From: CAIYUC01 sp963682005
Lineage (GTDB): Bacteria; Bacteroidota; Bacteroidia; Bacteroidales; FEN-979
NCBI GenBank assembly: GCA_963682005.1
Contig: OY820914.1
Coordinates: forward strand, 3,410,001 to 3,474,000
DNA: 64,000 nucleotides
Direction of reading: 5' to 3'
The position numbers and the translations under genes are program-made. Positions 26,665-36,273 of the stretch are shown piece by piece; the stretch's first letter is position 1; the number at the start of each line of letters is the position of its first letter. A model generated the notes under the pieces. The model was not told where the DNA came from, did not search any database, and saw only the letters and a list, made by a program, of their open reading frames with translations.

Positions 26665-28074
26665 CTATAATTTGGTTTTATGTGATTCAATGATTTCGGC
26701 AAAAGCGGAATTGTTCTTTAGGTCAGGATAGGAGGAGTACATCCGGCGATACCCGTCAAAATCAAGTGTCAGAGCCTTGTCGAGCGTCTCATAGGCTGCC
26801 TGGTTTTTGCCGCTTTTCAGAAAATAGTTTGCCAGGCCGAAATAAAAGTCAGGATTTTCATCATGCCATTTTAATCCTTCCTTAAGTGTTTCCGACGCTT
26901 TTTCGTATTCTCCGAGCCCGGCATATACCAGTGAAAGTTCAAGCCAGATATCCGGGTCTTCTGGTTCCAGTTCGATTACTTTCCGATAGGCTTCCACCCC
27001 GGTTTCAGTATCGCCGATCTTTACCTGGATATCTCCAAGAATGAACCAGTAATCCGGTACAGTCGGTGAAATTTTGATTGCTTTCTTTACATAGGGAATG
27101 GCATTGCGCGGTTTGCCCATGGAATCATAAGCCATACCTGTTCCAAGCCATGCATCTGCAAATTCAGGATCCAGTTTGATTGCCTTGCGGTAATAATTGA
27201 GTGCGCTCTCAAATTTTTCCAGTTTCTCAAAACATTCGGCCACATAATAATAGGTAACCGGCTCCGGATCTTCGAAATACAGGGTTTCCAGGTATGTTTC
27301 TATGGCCTTCTCATATTCCCCCAGGTTTGCAAAGCAATTGGCTTTATTGAATGATGCTGATGTAAATGCTTCATCTATTGCAACTGCGTAATCGTAGGCC
27401 TGGACTGCCTTTTCATATAATTCAATGTTGCTGTATGCGATCCCGAGGTTGAACCATCCTGCTTTTGAGAACGGATGCTTGTCGAGGAAATTGATCAGGA
27501 AAACAATCGACTGATCCGTTCTCCGTGAAATCTCAAAACAAAAGCAGAGTTCATAGAGCGCGGCGTCATTTTCGGAGTTAAACTCAAGGGCTTTCTGAAG
27601 GTATTCAATGGCCCGGTCATATTTCCCAAGGTTTTCGTATTCAAAAGCAATGTTTGAATAGATCTCATCCCGGTCTTCGCTGTCGGTGAGAGCCAGCGTA
27701 TATTCCTCTATGGCTTTTTCGTATTTTTCAAGCTGACTGTAAAGGTTTCCCTTGACCAGGAAATGATCGGGATCAGAATACCCGGTTTCCGCGAGTTCAT
27801 TCAGGATCCTCAGTGCACGTTCATTTTTATTGCTGTAGATGAAATACTGAACTTTCTTCAGCATCAGACCGGTATTCCCCGGATGCTGATGAAGACCCGA
27901 GCGGATAGAAATATCTGCTTTTTCAAGGTCATTCTGATAGAGATAGTAATCAATGATCTCCTCAAATTCCTCCACGTCGAAGAAAAAATGACCTTGCTCA
28001 CGGATCATTTTTTCAAACCGTTTCACATTTTCCTGTATTTCCTGATCAGGATAAAGATCAAAGAATTCTTCCAT
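26665..28074 (-). CDS. Tetratricopeptide-repeat protein
   Basis: 469 residues consisting almost entirely of TPR units, around twelve by repeat spacing of about 34. Examples are KYEKAIEEYTLALTDSEDRDEIYSNIAFEYENLGKYDRAIEYLQKAL and FESALNYYRKAIKLDPEFADAWLGTGMAYDSMGKPRNAI. No signal peptide or enzyme domain is seen, so it is a probable cytoplasmic protein-protein scaffold. It is the first gene of a minus-strand group with the ComA-like gene and aroE, and divergent from glmM. Confidence 0.9.
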   Translation of the reverse strand: MEEFFDLYPDQEIQENVKRFEKMIREQGHFFFDVEEFEEIIDYYLYQNDLEKADISIRSGLHQHPGNTGLMLKKVQYFIYSNKNERALRILNELAETGYSDPDHFLVKGNLYSQLEKYEKAIEEYTLALTDSEDRDEIYSNIAFEYENLGKYDRAIEYLQKALEFNSENDAALYELCFCFEISRRTDQSIVFLINFLDKHPFSKAGWFNLGIAYSNIELYEKAVQAYDYAVAIDEAFTSASFNKANCFANLGEYEKAIETYLETLYFEDPEPVTYYYVAECFEKLEKFESALNYYRKAIKLDPEFADAWLGTGMAYDSMGKPRNAIPYVKKAIKISPTVPDYWFILGDIQVKIGDTETGVEAYRKVIELEPEDPDIWLELSLVYAGLGEYEKASETLKEGLKWHDENPDFYFGLANYFLKSGKNQAAYETLDKALTLDFDGYRRMYSSYPDLKNNSAFAEIIESHKTKL

Positions 28075-28228
28075 GAATACTGATAATAATATAATTTCAG
28101 TAAAATCTCTGCAAAAGTATGAAAAATAATGGTTCCGGGCTTCTTCAAAAGACCTGAGATTTGACTTTTTTTTAACAAAGGCAGGTTAGTGCTGAGAATT
28201 CAATTATTTTTGCGACAAAACCTGAATT

Positions 28229-29632
28229 ATGAGCCTAATTAAGTCTATATCCGGCATTCGAGGGACCATTGGCGGAAAACCCGGAGACGGACTGACTCCC
28301 GTTGATATTGTCGGTTTTACGGCAGCGTTTGGGACCCTCATCAGAAAAAGGAATCCGGAAGGAAAGATCAGGATCGTCGTGGGCAGGGACGCCAGGCCTT
28401 CCGGACCGCTGGTCAGCAGCATTGTAACCGGGACCCTCCTGGGACTGGGATTTGATATTGTTGATATCGGGCTGACCACCACACCCACAACAGAGATTGC
28501 TGTGATCGCGGAAAGGGCGCAGGGAGGGATTATCATTACGGCAAGCCATAATCCCAAAAACTGGAATGCCTTGAAACTCCTGAATGAAAAGGGCGAGTTT
28601 CTGTCTGCTGCTGAAGGGGAGGAAGTTGTTGAGATCTCAGCTTCAGGTAATTTTACTTTTGCCGAAGTGAACCGGCTGGGCAATTATTCCACCGATGATT
28701 CCTATCTTCAGAAACACATTGACCTGATCATGCAGCTTCCTCTCGTTGATGCGGATGCAATCAGGGAGGCAAAACTGAGTGTTGTTGTGGATGCCGTTAA
28801 CTCATCGGGAGGTATTGCAGTTCCCATGCTATTACGGAAATTGGGGGTGAACAGGATCACTGAATTGAACTGTGAGCCTTCCGGAGATTTTGCTCATAAC
28901 CCGGAACCTCTTGCAGAGAATATTACTGAAATACTGGATCAGGTGGTCAGGAATAAGGCGGATCTTGGATTTGTCGTGGATCCGGATGTCGACAGACTGG
29001 CGATCGTGAATGAGGTAGGAGAGCCATTCGGTGAGGAATACACCCTTGTGGCTGTTGCTGATTATATTTTGAAAAATAATCCGGGAAACACTGTTTCAAA
29101 TCTATCCTCAACCCAGGCATTGAAGGTAGTTACCGAAAAGGCCGGTGGAAAATACTTTGCCTCGGCCGTAGGAGAGGTCAATGTGGTGGAGATGATGAAA
29201 CAAACCAATGCGGTGATCGGAGGTGAAGGTAACGGAGGGATCATCTACCCCGAACTTCATTATGGCCGGGATGCACTGGTTGGTATTGCACTCTTCCTGA
29301 CCTACCTGGTGAAGTCCGGTAAAACCTGTTCCAGACTCAGGGATACCTACCCGACCTATTATATCTGCAAGAACAAGATCAGTTATTCACCCGATATGGA
29401 TATCGACAAACTGCTCGCAGCGTTGATCGAAAAATATAAAAATCATCCGGTAATAACCATTGATGGCGTCAAGATTTTATTCGGGGAGGAATGGGTGCAT
29501 CTGAGGAAATCCAATACAGAACCTATTATCCGGATCTATGCTGAAAGTGATGTCTATGCTAAAGCTGAAAGTCTCATCAAGAAGATCAATACAGATTTCA
29601 AAGAGATCCTAACCAACACTATGACCGAATGA
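28229..29632 (+). CDS. glmM: Phosphoglucosamine mutase
   Basis: 467-residue alpha-D-phosphohexomutase. It opens LIKSISGIRGTIGGKPGDGLTP, characteristic of the Bacteroidota GlmM/phosphomannomutase group. The phosphoserine site is S106 in TASHNPKNWNALK, the metal loop DPDVDRLAI lies near residue 248, the sugar loop is GEGNGG and the phosphate-binding loop is RKSNTEPIIRIYAES. It converts glucosamine-6-P to glucosamine-1-P for peptidoglycan and LPS. The stop codon overlaps the next start (ATGA), indicating translational coupling with the 73-residue ORF. A related phosphomannomutase activity is an alternative. Confidence 0.9.
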   Translation: MSLIKSISGIRGTIGGKPGDGLTPVDIVGFTAAFGTLIRKRNPEGKIRIVVGRDARPSGPLVSSIVTGTLLGLGFDIVDIGLTTTPTTEIAVIAERAQGGIIITASHNPKNWNALKLLNEKGEFLSAAEGEEVVEISASGNFTFAEVNRLGNYSTDDSYLQKHIDLIMQLPLVDADAIREAKLSVVVDAVNSSGGIAVPMLLRKLGVNRITELNCEPSGDFAHNPEPLAENITEILDQVVRNKADLGFVVDPDVDRLAIVNEVGEPFGEEYTLVAVADYILKNNPGNTVSNLSSTQALKVVTEKAGGKYFASAVGEVNVVEMMKQTNAVIGGEGNGGIIYPELHYGRDALVGIALFLTYLVKSGKTCSRLRDTYPTYYICKNKISYSPDMDIDKLLAALIEKYKNHPVITIDGVKILFGEEWVHLRKSNTEPIIRIYAESDVYAKAESLIKKINTDFKEILTNTMTE

Positions 29633-29850
29633 GAAAGAAAACCCGCAAACCCATCAGGTATAAAATCGTTACCTTTAAGCTGACCACCCGGCAAAAAAGA
29701 TCGCTTGATAATTTCTGCAGATCAAGGAAGAGCACACCGATCAAAGTGATCAAAAAAGCCATCCAGCCTTTGCTTGAGAAATATGCGGACGCAGCCCCTC
29801 CTGATAATTTTATTCCCGTCAATCAACTTGAATTATTTAAGCTCGATTAA
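29629..29850 (+). CDS. Small basic protein coupled to glmM
   Basis: 73 residues, highly basic in its first half (MRKKTRKPIRYKIVTFKLTTRQKRSLDNFCRS), then KVIKKAIQPLLEKY. Its ATG overlaps the glmM stop by 4 bases (ATGA). The pattern of one strand (IVTFKLT) followed by two helices recalls small ribbon-helix-helix proteins. No family could be assigned. The tight coupling and consistent coding character support a real gene. Confidence 0.65.
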   Translation: MRKKTRKPIRYKIVTFKLTTRQKRSLDNFCRSRKSTPIKVIKKAIQPLLEKYADAAPPDNFIPVNQLELFKLD

Positions 29851-29887
29851 AGGAAATGGTCAGGTTTTATCAAGAGTCCTTAACCCT

Positions 29888-29936
29888 TTGGCTGTTGGCT
29901 GTTGGCTGTTGGCTGTTGGCTTTTGACCTTTGATCT
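29888..29936. repeat. TTGGCTG heptamer array at the recR stop
   Basis: Seven in-phase heptamers: TTGGCTG four times, TTGGCTT, TTGACCT and TTGATCT. The last base of the array is the first base of the recR stop codon position on the minus strand. The preceding 40 bp after the 73-residue gene have no other structure. Confidence 0.85.
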
Positions 29937-30562
29937 CATTTCCCCGTCAGGTTCATTTCATAGGGAGTCCTGTTCAGGATAGAACGGCCAAGCGTCACCT
30001 CATCTGTATATTCGAGTTCATCTCCCACAGAAATTCCACGCGCAATCGTTGTTAAACGGATATTGAATTCCTTCAGTCTTTTGAAAAGGTAGAAATTGGT
30101 CGTATCTCCTTCGATGGTTGCAGGCAAAGCGAGGATGATCTCTTTTGTCCCTTCATCCGCCACACGTCTGATAAGTTGTTCAAGGGTAAGATCTTCAGGT
30201 CCGATGCCCTCGATCGGAGAAATGATGCCGCCGAGAATATGATAAACGCCGTTGTACTGGCCTGTATTTTCTATGGCCAACACATCCCTGATGGTTTCGA
30301 TGACACAGATGACCTGGTGATCACGTTTTGGATTGGAGCAGATCGGGCAAGTCTCTGCATCGGAAATATTGAAACATTCTTTACAATAAACGATTTCCTG
30401 CCGGAGTTTTATGATAGCGGAGCCAAAGGCTTCCACATCAGGCAGGTTTTGCTTTAACAGATGAAGCGCAAGGCGTAACGCTGTTTTTCGTCCGATCCCG
30501 GGAAGCTTTGCAAGTTCATTCACGGCATTCCCGAGCAATTTTGACGGATAGTTGTTCAGCAT
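29936..30562 (-). CDS. recR: Recombination protein RecR
   Basis: 208 residues, normal RecR size. The N-terminal HhH (LPGIGRKTALRLALHLL) is followed by a C4 zinc finger (YCKECFNISDAETCPIC), a Toprim domain (ICVIETIRDVLAIENTGQYNGVYHILGGIISPIEGIGPEDL) and a C-terminal segment with RGISVGDELEYTDEVTLGRSI. It acts with RecO/RecF in loading RecA at gaps. It is divergent from the MORN-like gene and its stop abuts a heptamer array. Confidence 0.96.
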   Translation of the reverse strand: MLNNYPSKLLGNAVNELAKLPGIGRKTALRLALHLLKQNLPDVEAFGSAIIKLRQEIVYCKECFNISDAETCPICSNPKRDHQVICVIETIRDVLAIENTGQYNGVYHILGGIISPIEGIGPEDLTLEQLIRRVADEGTKEIILALPATIEGDTTNFYLFKRLKEFNIRLTTIARGISVGDELEYTDEVTLGRSILNRTPYEMNLTGK

Positions 30563-30624
30563 TTTGGGTTAATGAATTTAGAAACCGGAATTATTCTTTA
30601 TTTTGCAAAATTAATTCTTTCAGA

Positions 30625-31332
30625 ATGAATTTTATGATGAAAGTCTTCATTTTCTTAATGCTTGCCCTCGCAGCTCCGGTCCTGAAAGCACAGGATACGA
30701 TAAACAGGGTCGATGATCATGGAAAAATGCAGGGGTTCTGGAGAAAAACCGACAAAACGGGGGTTAAGATCTATGAAGGTCATTTTAAGGACGGGATCCC
30801 GGTAGGAGCCTTTAATTATTTTTATCCAGATGGCAAAGTGAAAGCTCATTCCGAATATTCTTCAGGAGGGAAAAGGTCGCATACAACTTCCTATTTTTCG
30901 AATGGAAAGAAGATGGCGGAAGGAATTTACATCAATGAGAAAAAGGACAGCCTCTGGAAGTTCTTTAGTGATATCGATGGTGTACTGACATCTGAAGAAT
31001 ATTACAGGAACGGGAAAAAGGATGGTGTCTCGAAGACTTACTATGCAGGAAAGGGGATTGCAGAATTGCTTACCTGGAAATCCGGGATCCGGGAAGGAAC
31101 CTGGGAGCAATATTACACAGACGGAAAGATAAAATTCCGTGGTTATTATAAAAATGACGACAAGGAGGGTTCATTCACATCCTATTACGATTCCGGCCAG
31201 AAGATGTCATCCGGCCAGTACAGCCTGGGTCATCCATCCGGTACCTGGATCTACTACAACAGCAAAGGGAAAATTGAAAAAAAAGAATACTACCAGGAAG
31301 GGATCTTAGTCCGGACAGAAGAAACGAAATAA
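30625..31332 (+). CDS. Secreted MORN-like/YwqK-family repeat protein
   Basis: About 235 residues from the ATG at 30625 (alternative ATG 30634). Signal peptide MMKVFIFLMLALAAPVLKAQ. The body has repeated ~23-residue units of the form YEGHFKDGIPVGAFNYFYPDGKVKA, SYFSNGKKMAEGIY, EEYYRNGKKDGVSKTYY and YYDSGQKMSSGQYSLGHPSGTWIYYN. This is the MORN_2 pattern of proteins annotated as YwqK-family antitoxins. There is no toxin partner nearby and the signal peptide argues for a periplasmic or outer-membrane role. Function unknown. Confidence 0.85.
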   Translation: MNFMMKVFIFLMLALAAPVLKAQDTINRVDDHGKMQGFWRKTDKTGVKIYEGHFKDGIPVGAFNYFYPDGKVKAHSEYSSGGKRSHTTSYFSNGKKMAEGIYINEKKDSLWKFFSDIDGVLTSEEYYRNGKKDGVSKTYYAGKGIAELLTWKSGIREGTWEQYYTDGKIKFRGYYKNDDKEGSFTSYYDSGQKMSSGQYSLGHPSGTWIYYNSKGKIEKKEYYQEGILVRTEETK

Positions 31333-31352
31333 TTTCAGATTTCAGATTTTAG

Positions 31353-31574
31353 CCTGCCTGCCGGCAGGCAGGAATTCAGATTGAAATTCAGATTGACGCC
31401 TGCCTGCCGGCGGGCAGGGAAAAAGGCAGCCTGGGTTTTCAGCGACCCACTTACGACTCGATTCCTAAGCCAGTTAAGCCGTTCGGCAAATTGTACCCAC
31501 CCCGACCTTCGGTCTTCCCCTCCCAAGTTCCCCGCGTACGCGGGGATCCAGGGAGGGGATTTGAGGGGTGGGTA
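31353..31574. repeat. Palindromic intergenic repeats in a 348-bp gap between convergent genes
   Basis: The gap 31333-31680 holds no gene. It contains a perfect 20-bp palindrome (31353-31372, half-site CCTGCCTGCC) and an imperfect second copy (31399-31418). It also contains a nested 81-bp inverted repeat at 31494-31574: outer arms TACCCACCCC / GGGGTGGGTA, inner arms CCCCTCCC / GGGAGGGG, centre CCCCGCGTACGCGGGG. The innermost part resembles the CCCGCTTTCGCGGG palindromes elsewhere. Confidence 0.8.
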
Positions 31575-31680
31575 TGTGGAGTGGGTACCCCGCCTCAAAC
31601 CCTAAGGCACCTCTGTAAATGTAAACTTTTACTCTTTCCGCCTCATGAAATTCCCGTAAAGAAATTCGTAATTCATATGC

Positions 31681-34272
31681 CTACCTGTTCCTGAAAACCA
31701 GCTTCCCGTCCTCCATGTCAACAACGATGGCCGAATCCTTGCTCACTTTTCCTTCCAGGATCATTTTAGAGAGTTCGTTCAGTAGATTTCGCTGTATCAC
31801 ACGTTTTATGGGTCGTGCACCGAACTGCGGATCAAATCCGATATCGGCAATATGGCTGATGGCTTTCTTTGTGACAGACAGATCAATGTCATTTTTTAAA
31901 AGCATTTGCCTGATCAGATCCACCTGCAATTCAACGACGTTCCGGATCTCTTCTTTTGTCAGAGGCTGGAACATGATGATCTCATCGATACGGTTCAGGA
32001 ATTCAGGCCGGATTGTTTTCTTCAGCAGTTCAAAGACCTGCTCACGCGTATGGTTCAATAGTTCTTCACGGTTCCGGTCATTGACTTTCTCCATGTTTTC
32101 GCGGATAACCTGCGAACCGATGTTTGAAGTCATAATGATGATGGTATTTTTGAAGTCGACCACCCGGCCTTTGTTGTCTGTAAGCCTGCCATCATCAAGT
32201 ACCTGGAGCAATACGTTGAAGACATCCGGGTGTGCCTTTTCAATTTCATCCAGCAGTACGACCGAATAAGGTTTCCGCCTGACAGCTTCTGTTAACTGGC
32301 CACTTTCTTCATACCCCACATAACCCGGGGGAGCACCAATGAGCCTTGATACAGTATGCCTTTCCTGGTATTCCGACATGTCGACCCTGACGATACTGGT
32401 CTCATTGTTGAACAGGAATTCGGCCAGCGCTTTCGCCAGTTCAGTTTTCCCGACGCCGGTGGTGCCGAGAAAAATGAACGAACCGATCGGCCTTTTCGGG
32501 TCCTGCATCCCGGCCCTGCTTCTGCGGATCGCGTCAGCAACGGCGCCGATGGCCTCATCCTGCCCAATGACCCGCATATGAAGCTCTGTTTCCAGGTTCA
32601 GTAACTTCTGTCGCTCACTCTGAAGCATCCGGTTTATGGGGATGCCGGTCCAGCTTGAAACAATCTCGGCAATCTCTTCTGCACCCACCTCTTCATTGAC
32701 CATGGCCGACTCTTTCTGCAGTTCGGAAAGCTTTTCTTTCAGGGTGCCGATCTCTTTTTCCGCTTCCGGGATCCGTCCGTACCTGATCTCGGCGACCTTG
32801 CCCAGATCCCCGTTCCGGTTAGCCTGGTCGGCCTCATACTTCATTTTTTCGATCTCATTTTTTCTTGACTGGATCTTCTCCACAATCTCTTTTTCCGACT
32901 GCCATTTGGCCCTGAGCTGGTTACGTTCATCAGATAGATCGGCAATTTCCTTATTTAAGGATTTCAGCTTGTCTTCGTCTTTTTCACGCTTTATGGCTTC
33001 TCGTTCAATCTCAAGCTGATGGATCCGGCGTTCGATCATTTCCAGGTCGGCCGGAACCGAGTTGATCTCGAGCCTTAGTTTGGATGCAGCCTCATCGATC
33101 AGGTCAATGGCCTTATCCGGAAGGAACCGGTCGGAAATATAGCGCTGCGAAAGCTCAACAGCAGCAATGATCGCCTCATCCTTGATCCTTACATGATGAT
33201 GCGTTTCATAACGCTCCTTCAGACCCCTGAGGATGGAGATTGCATCGAGTGTATCCGGCTCATCCACCATCACCGGCTGAAAGCGGCGTTCAAGGGCTTT
33301 GTCTTTTTCAAAAAATTTCTGGTATTCTTTCAGGGTTGTGGCACCGATGGCCCTCAGCTCCCCTCGCGCAAGGGCCGGTTTCAGAATATTTGCGGCATCC
33401 ATGGCCCCTTCGCTGGCACCGGCACCAACAAGTGTATGGATCTCATCAATGAAGAGAATGATCTCTCCATCGGATGAGATCACCTCTTTCAGGACACTTT
33501 TCAGCCTTTCCTCGAATTCACCTTTATATTTTGCACCTGCGATCAGGGCTCCCATGTCAAGTGAGTAGATCTGCTTGGATTTCAGGTTTTCCGGGATGTC
33601 GCCATCAATGATACGGTGAGCCAGACCTTCAGCAATAGCTGTCTTTCCAACACCAGGTTCCCCAATGAGGATCGGATTGTTCTTGGTTCGTCGTGAAAGG
33701 ATCTGCAGTATTCTGCGGATCTCTTCATCCCGGCCGATCACCGGATCAAGTTTCCCTGCACGCGCAAGATCGTTCAGGTTCCTGGCATACTTGTTCAGCG
33801 AATTGTAGGTTTCTTCCGCTGTCTGGCTTTTTACAGTTGATCCCTTACGAAGTTGCCGGATGGCGGCCTTTAAATCTTTTTCATTGACCCCATTATCCTT
33901 CAGAAGCCGGGAGGCCGGATCATTGGTATGAAGGATCCCCAGGAGAATATGCTCAATGCTTACAAATTCATCTTTGAATTCCTGGGCCAGGGAGTTTGCT
34001 TTCTGCAACGCCTGGTTAGCTTCATTTCCAAGGAACTGGTTGCTGCCGGAAACTTTTGGCAGAGATTCCAGCATCTTATCCAGGGCCCTGGTAAAATGGT
34101 CCATGTTGACATCCATTTTTTTCAGGAGATACGGAATGACATTGTCATCCACCATCATAATCCCTTTAAGGATATGTGACGGTTCAATCGCCTGGTTCTG
34201 CCCGGCCTGGGCGATTTCCATCGCTTTCTGGACAGCTTCCTGAGATTTGATTGTGTAATTTTCGAAAGTCAT
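31681..34272 (-). CDS. clpB: ATP-dependent chaperone ClpB
   Basis: 863 residues, full-length Hsp100 disaggregase. An N-terminal Clp repeat domain (MTFENYTIKSQEAVQKA) is followed by NBD1 with Walker A GEPGVGKT, and the middle coiled-coil domain (about residues 400-520), which distinguishes ClpB from ClpC/ClpA. NBD2 has Walker A GTTGVGKT and the sensor region NRIDEIIMFQPL. It works with DnaK/DnaJ to resolubilise aggregates. Its 5' leader region contains long tandem arrays immediately upstream of the ATG, so these may be transcribed as part of the mRNA. Confidence 0.97.
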   Translation of the reverse strand: MTFENYTIKSQEAVQKAMEIAQAGQNQAIEPSHILKGIMMVDDNVIPYLLKKMDVNMDHFTRALDKMLESLPKVSGSNQFLGNEANQALQKANSLAQEFKDEFVSIEHILLGILHTNDPASRLLKDNGVNEKDLKAAIRQLRKGSTVKSQTAEETYNSLNKYARNLNDLARAGKLDPVIGRDEEIRRILQILSRRTKNNPILIGEPGVGKTAIAEGLAHRIIDGDIPENLKSKQIYSLDMGALIAGAKYKGEFEERLKSVLKEVISSDGEIILFIDEIHTLVGAGASEGAMDAANILKPALARGELRAIGATTLKEYQKFFEKDKALERRFQPVMVDEPDTLDAISILRGLKERYETHHHVRIKDEAIIAAVELSQRYISDRFLPDKAIDLIDEAASKLRLEINSVPADLEMIERRIHQLEIEREAIKREKDEDKLKSLNKEIADLSDERNQLRAKWQSEKEIVEKIQSRKNEIEKMKYEADQANRNGDLGKVAEIRYGRIPEAEKEIGTLKEKLSELQKESAMVNEEVGAEEIAEIVSSWTGIPINRMLQSERQKLLNLETELHMRVIGQDEAIGAVADAIRRSRAGMQDPKRPIGSFIFLGTTGVGKTELAKALAEFLFNNETSIVRVDMSEYQERHTVSRLIGAPPGYVGYEESGQLTEAVRRKPYSVVLLDEIEKAHPDVFNVLLQVLDDGRLTDNKGRVVDFKNTIIIMTSNIGSQVIRENMEKVNDRNREELLNHTREQVFELLKKTIRPEFLNRIDEIIMFQPLTKEEIRNVVELQVDLIRQMLLKNDIDLSVTKKAISHIADIGFDPQFGARPIKRVIQRNLLNELSKMILEGKVSKDSAIVVDMEDGKLVFRNR

Positions 34273-34280
34273 TTTTTTTA

Positions 34281-34443
<163 letters not shown>

Positions 34444-34587
34444 ATCATCAACTTCCCTGCCACGCAAATTAATCTTCTGCAATCAGTCCTTCTGTCAGAA
34501 ATAATTCACAAAAAATGTCGTTTTGACTGATTTGGAATCATTACTTTTACAACCTTATTCCCTGAATATAAGAAATTATTTTACTCA

Positions 34588-34959
34588 ATGGGTATTGCTG
34601 AAAAGAAAACGCTGGTCATTGGTGCAAGTTTAAAATCAGATCGCTTCTCCAACAGAGCGATTAAACGGCTAGTGGAAAATAAGGTACCGGTTGTGGCTGT
34701 CGGACTCCGGGAAGGGGAGGTTCATGGGGTCGGCATACAGAAGCCTTTTCCTGAGGTTGATCATATTCATACAGTGACCATGTACATCGGACCTAAAAAC
34801 CAACCCGGCTGGTATGATTTTATCCTGAAGGCGATGCCTGTCAGGGTTATTTTTAACCCGGGAACCTACAATGCGGACTTTGTTCTGAAACTAAAGGAGG
34901 CTGGCATTGAAGTCGTGGAGGATTGCACGCTTATTATGCTTTCTGCCGGGGAATATTAG
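34588..34959 (+). CDS. CoA-binding (Rossmann) domain protein
   Basis: 123 residues, a single CoA_binding_2 domain. It opens with TLVIGASLKSDRFSNRAIKRL (nucleotide-binding turn) and has VVAVGLREGEVHGV and VIFNPGTYNADFVLKLKEAGIEVVEDCTLIML. It is related to the CoA-binding domain of succinyl-CoA synthetase and YccU-like proteins. Small stand-alone members are widespread in bacteria and their role is not settled. It is divergent from clpB and precedes a T9SS cargo gene. Confidence 0.88.
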   Translation: MGIAEKKTLVIGASLKSDRFSNRAIKRLVENKVPVVAVGLREGEVHGVGIQKPFPEVDHIHTVTMYIGPKNQPGWYDFILKAMPVRVIFNPGTYNADFVLKLKEAGIEVVEDCTLIMLSAGEY

Positions 34960-35017
34960 GAGGAATGACCAACCGAATAAATAAAATTTTAATTTTGCGG
35001 CTGAACTAGTATCATTG

Positions 35018-36184
35018 ATGAAACAATACATTCCGCTTTTCTTTCTTTTGCTTTGTTTCCGGACAATTGGTCAGATAGTAACAATTACACCTGTTCAACC
35101 CAACCCTTTACCGGAAAAAATTTGTCCCGGTACGAGTGCAAAATTTAAGGTTTCAGTGCAGGATACCGGAGCAGTTGATACTGGATTCTATTCTTACCAA
35201 TGGAGAAAAGGCGGGTTCAATATCCTTAATGACACCAATGAAACATTAATTATTGCTACTGTCACAACTGCCGATTCAGGAGTCTATCAATGCCTCGCGG
35301 TTCGTAATGACACAACCTATTTCAGTAATGAACTTCACGTCAAAACTTACCTTCCACTGGTCATCGATACCCTGTACCGCTATGATGAACTGCATTGTCC
35401 GGGTTGTGAACACAGTGTAACTTATTTGTGCAGTGTGTCCGGTGGTGACGAGGTTTATAACTTTAACTGGGGACAGGGATCAAGAGTTGATTCTGCTGGT
35501 AATAATCTGTACGTTGGATTATTCTGTACGGGCGATGCCGTGCTTACCATTAAGGATACCAGTGCAACACACTGTATTTACAGGAAATATACCGTTGAAG
35601 CGCTGACCTTGCCCAAAATGAAAATCACCAAGGACCCCAGGGATACGGTGTTTCTGACCAATCCCACCCTGACCGTAAGTTTTCCTGATACAGCCAGGCA
35701 GCATCTCAGCTATTGGGCCTGGACATTCGTAAATGATACGGCAAACGCCCATCAAGACAGTACCGTTGTAGAAATGCTGAATCCGGCTACACATGATTAT
35801 ACCGTTACCGGGACTTTCCCGGTTAAATTGTTTTTTACCGACATCAATGGCTGCGACAGTACTGTAATCGATACCATTCTCGTCAAGCAGATCGATCTGA
35901 AAATTCCCAGCGTCTTCACACCAAACAGTGACGGATTCAATGACGCTTTTTATTTGTATGACGGAAATAATAAAAATGATAAGCTTGATCTGAAGAAAGT
36001 GTATCTGAGCAACAGGCTGGTGGTCTTCGACCGTTGGGGGGCAAAGGTCCTTGACCGGGATAATTATGAGAATGGTACATGGGATGGAGGAAATCTTTCT
36101 ACGGGTGCTTATTTCTGCATTTTCAAAGGCCATGGGAAATATGAGGATGATACGGTCAAAGGCACCGTCACAATACTCAGGTGA
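35018..36184 (+). CDS. Secreted Ig-like protein with T9SS type B (gliding-motility-type) C-terminal domain
   Basis: 388 residues. Signal peptide MKQYIPLFFLLLCFRTIGQ. An Ig-like domain follows at about residues 25-110 (YSYQWRKGGFNIL...TTADSGVYQCLAVRND), then a PKD-like region. The C-terminal ~95 residues match the gliding-motility-associated/CHU_C-type domain: KIPSVFTPNSDGFNDAFYLYD, LVVFDRWGAKVLDRDNYENGTWDGG, LSTGAYFCIFKGHG. Such domains direct export by the type IX system. The ATG at 35018 is chosen over a TTG one codon upstream. It is a probable surface adhesin; ligand unknown. Confidence 0.88.
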   Translation: MKQYIPLFFLLLCFRTIGQIVTITPVQPNPLPEKICPGTSAKFKVSVQDTGAVDTGFYSYQWRKGGFNILNDTNETLIIATVTTADSGVYQCLAVRNDTTYFSNELHVKTYLPLVIDTLYRYDELHCPGCEHSVTYLCSVSGGDEVYNFNWGQGSRVDSAGNNLYVGLFCTGDAVLTIKDTSATHCIYRKYTVEALTLPKMKITKDPRDTVFLTNPTLTVSFPDTARQHLSYWAWTFVNDTANAHQDSTVVEMLNPATHDYTVTGTFPVKLFFTDINGCDSTVIDTILVKQIDLKIPSVFTPNSDGFNDAFYLYDGNNKNDKLDLKKVYLSNRLVVFDRWGAKVLDRDNYENGTWDGGNLSTGAYFCIFKGHGKYEDDTVKGTVTILR

Positions 36185-36226
36185 TACTGAATGCAGGAAT
36201 GCATGATGCAAAATGCAGGAATAAAA

Positions 36227-36258
36227 TCACCACCTCACCACCTTACCACCTCACCACC
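36227..36258. repeat. TCACCACC octamer array
   Basis: Four in-phase octamers: TCACCACC, TCACCACC, TTACCACC, TCACCACC. The array lies between two convergent genes. A looser run of ATGCAGGA / ATGCA words precedes it (36190-36220). Confidence 0.8.
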
Positions 36259-36273
36259 TTGGTATCTAAGTAT

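Noticed and set aside
30625..31332. Toxin-antitoxin system (YwqK antitoxin annotation)
   Set aside because: The protein has a signal peptide and MORN-like repeats, and no toxin gene is adjacent.
31335..31694. Overlapping short ORFs on both strands in the gap before clpB
   Set aside because: They cover palindromic repeats, lack recognisable domains and mirror each other on both strands.
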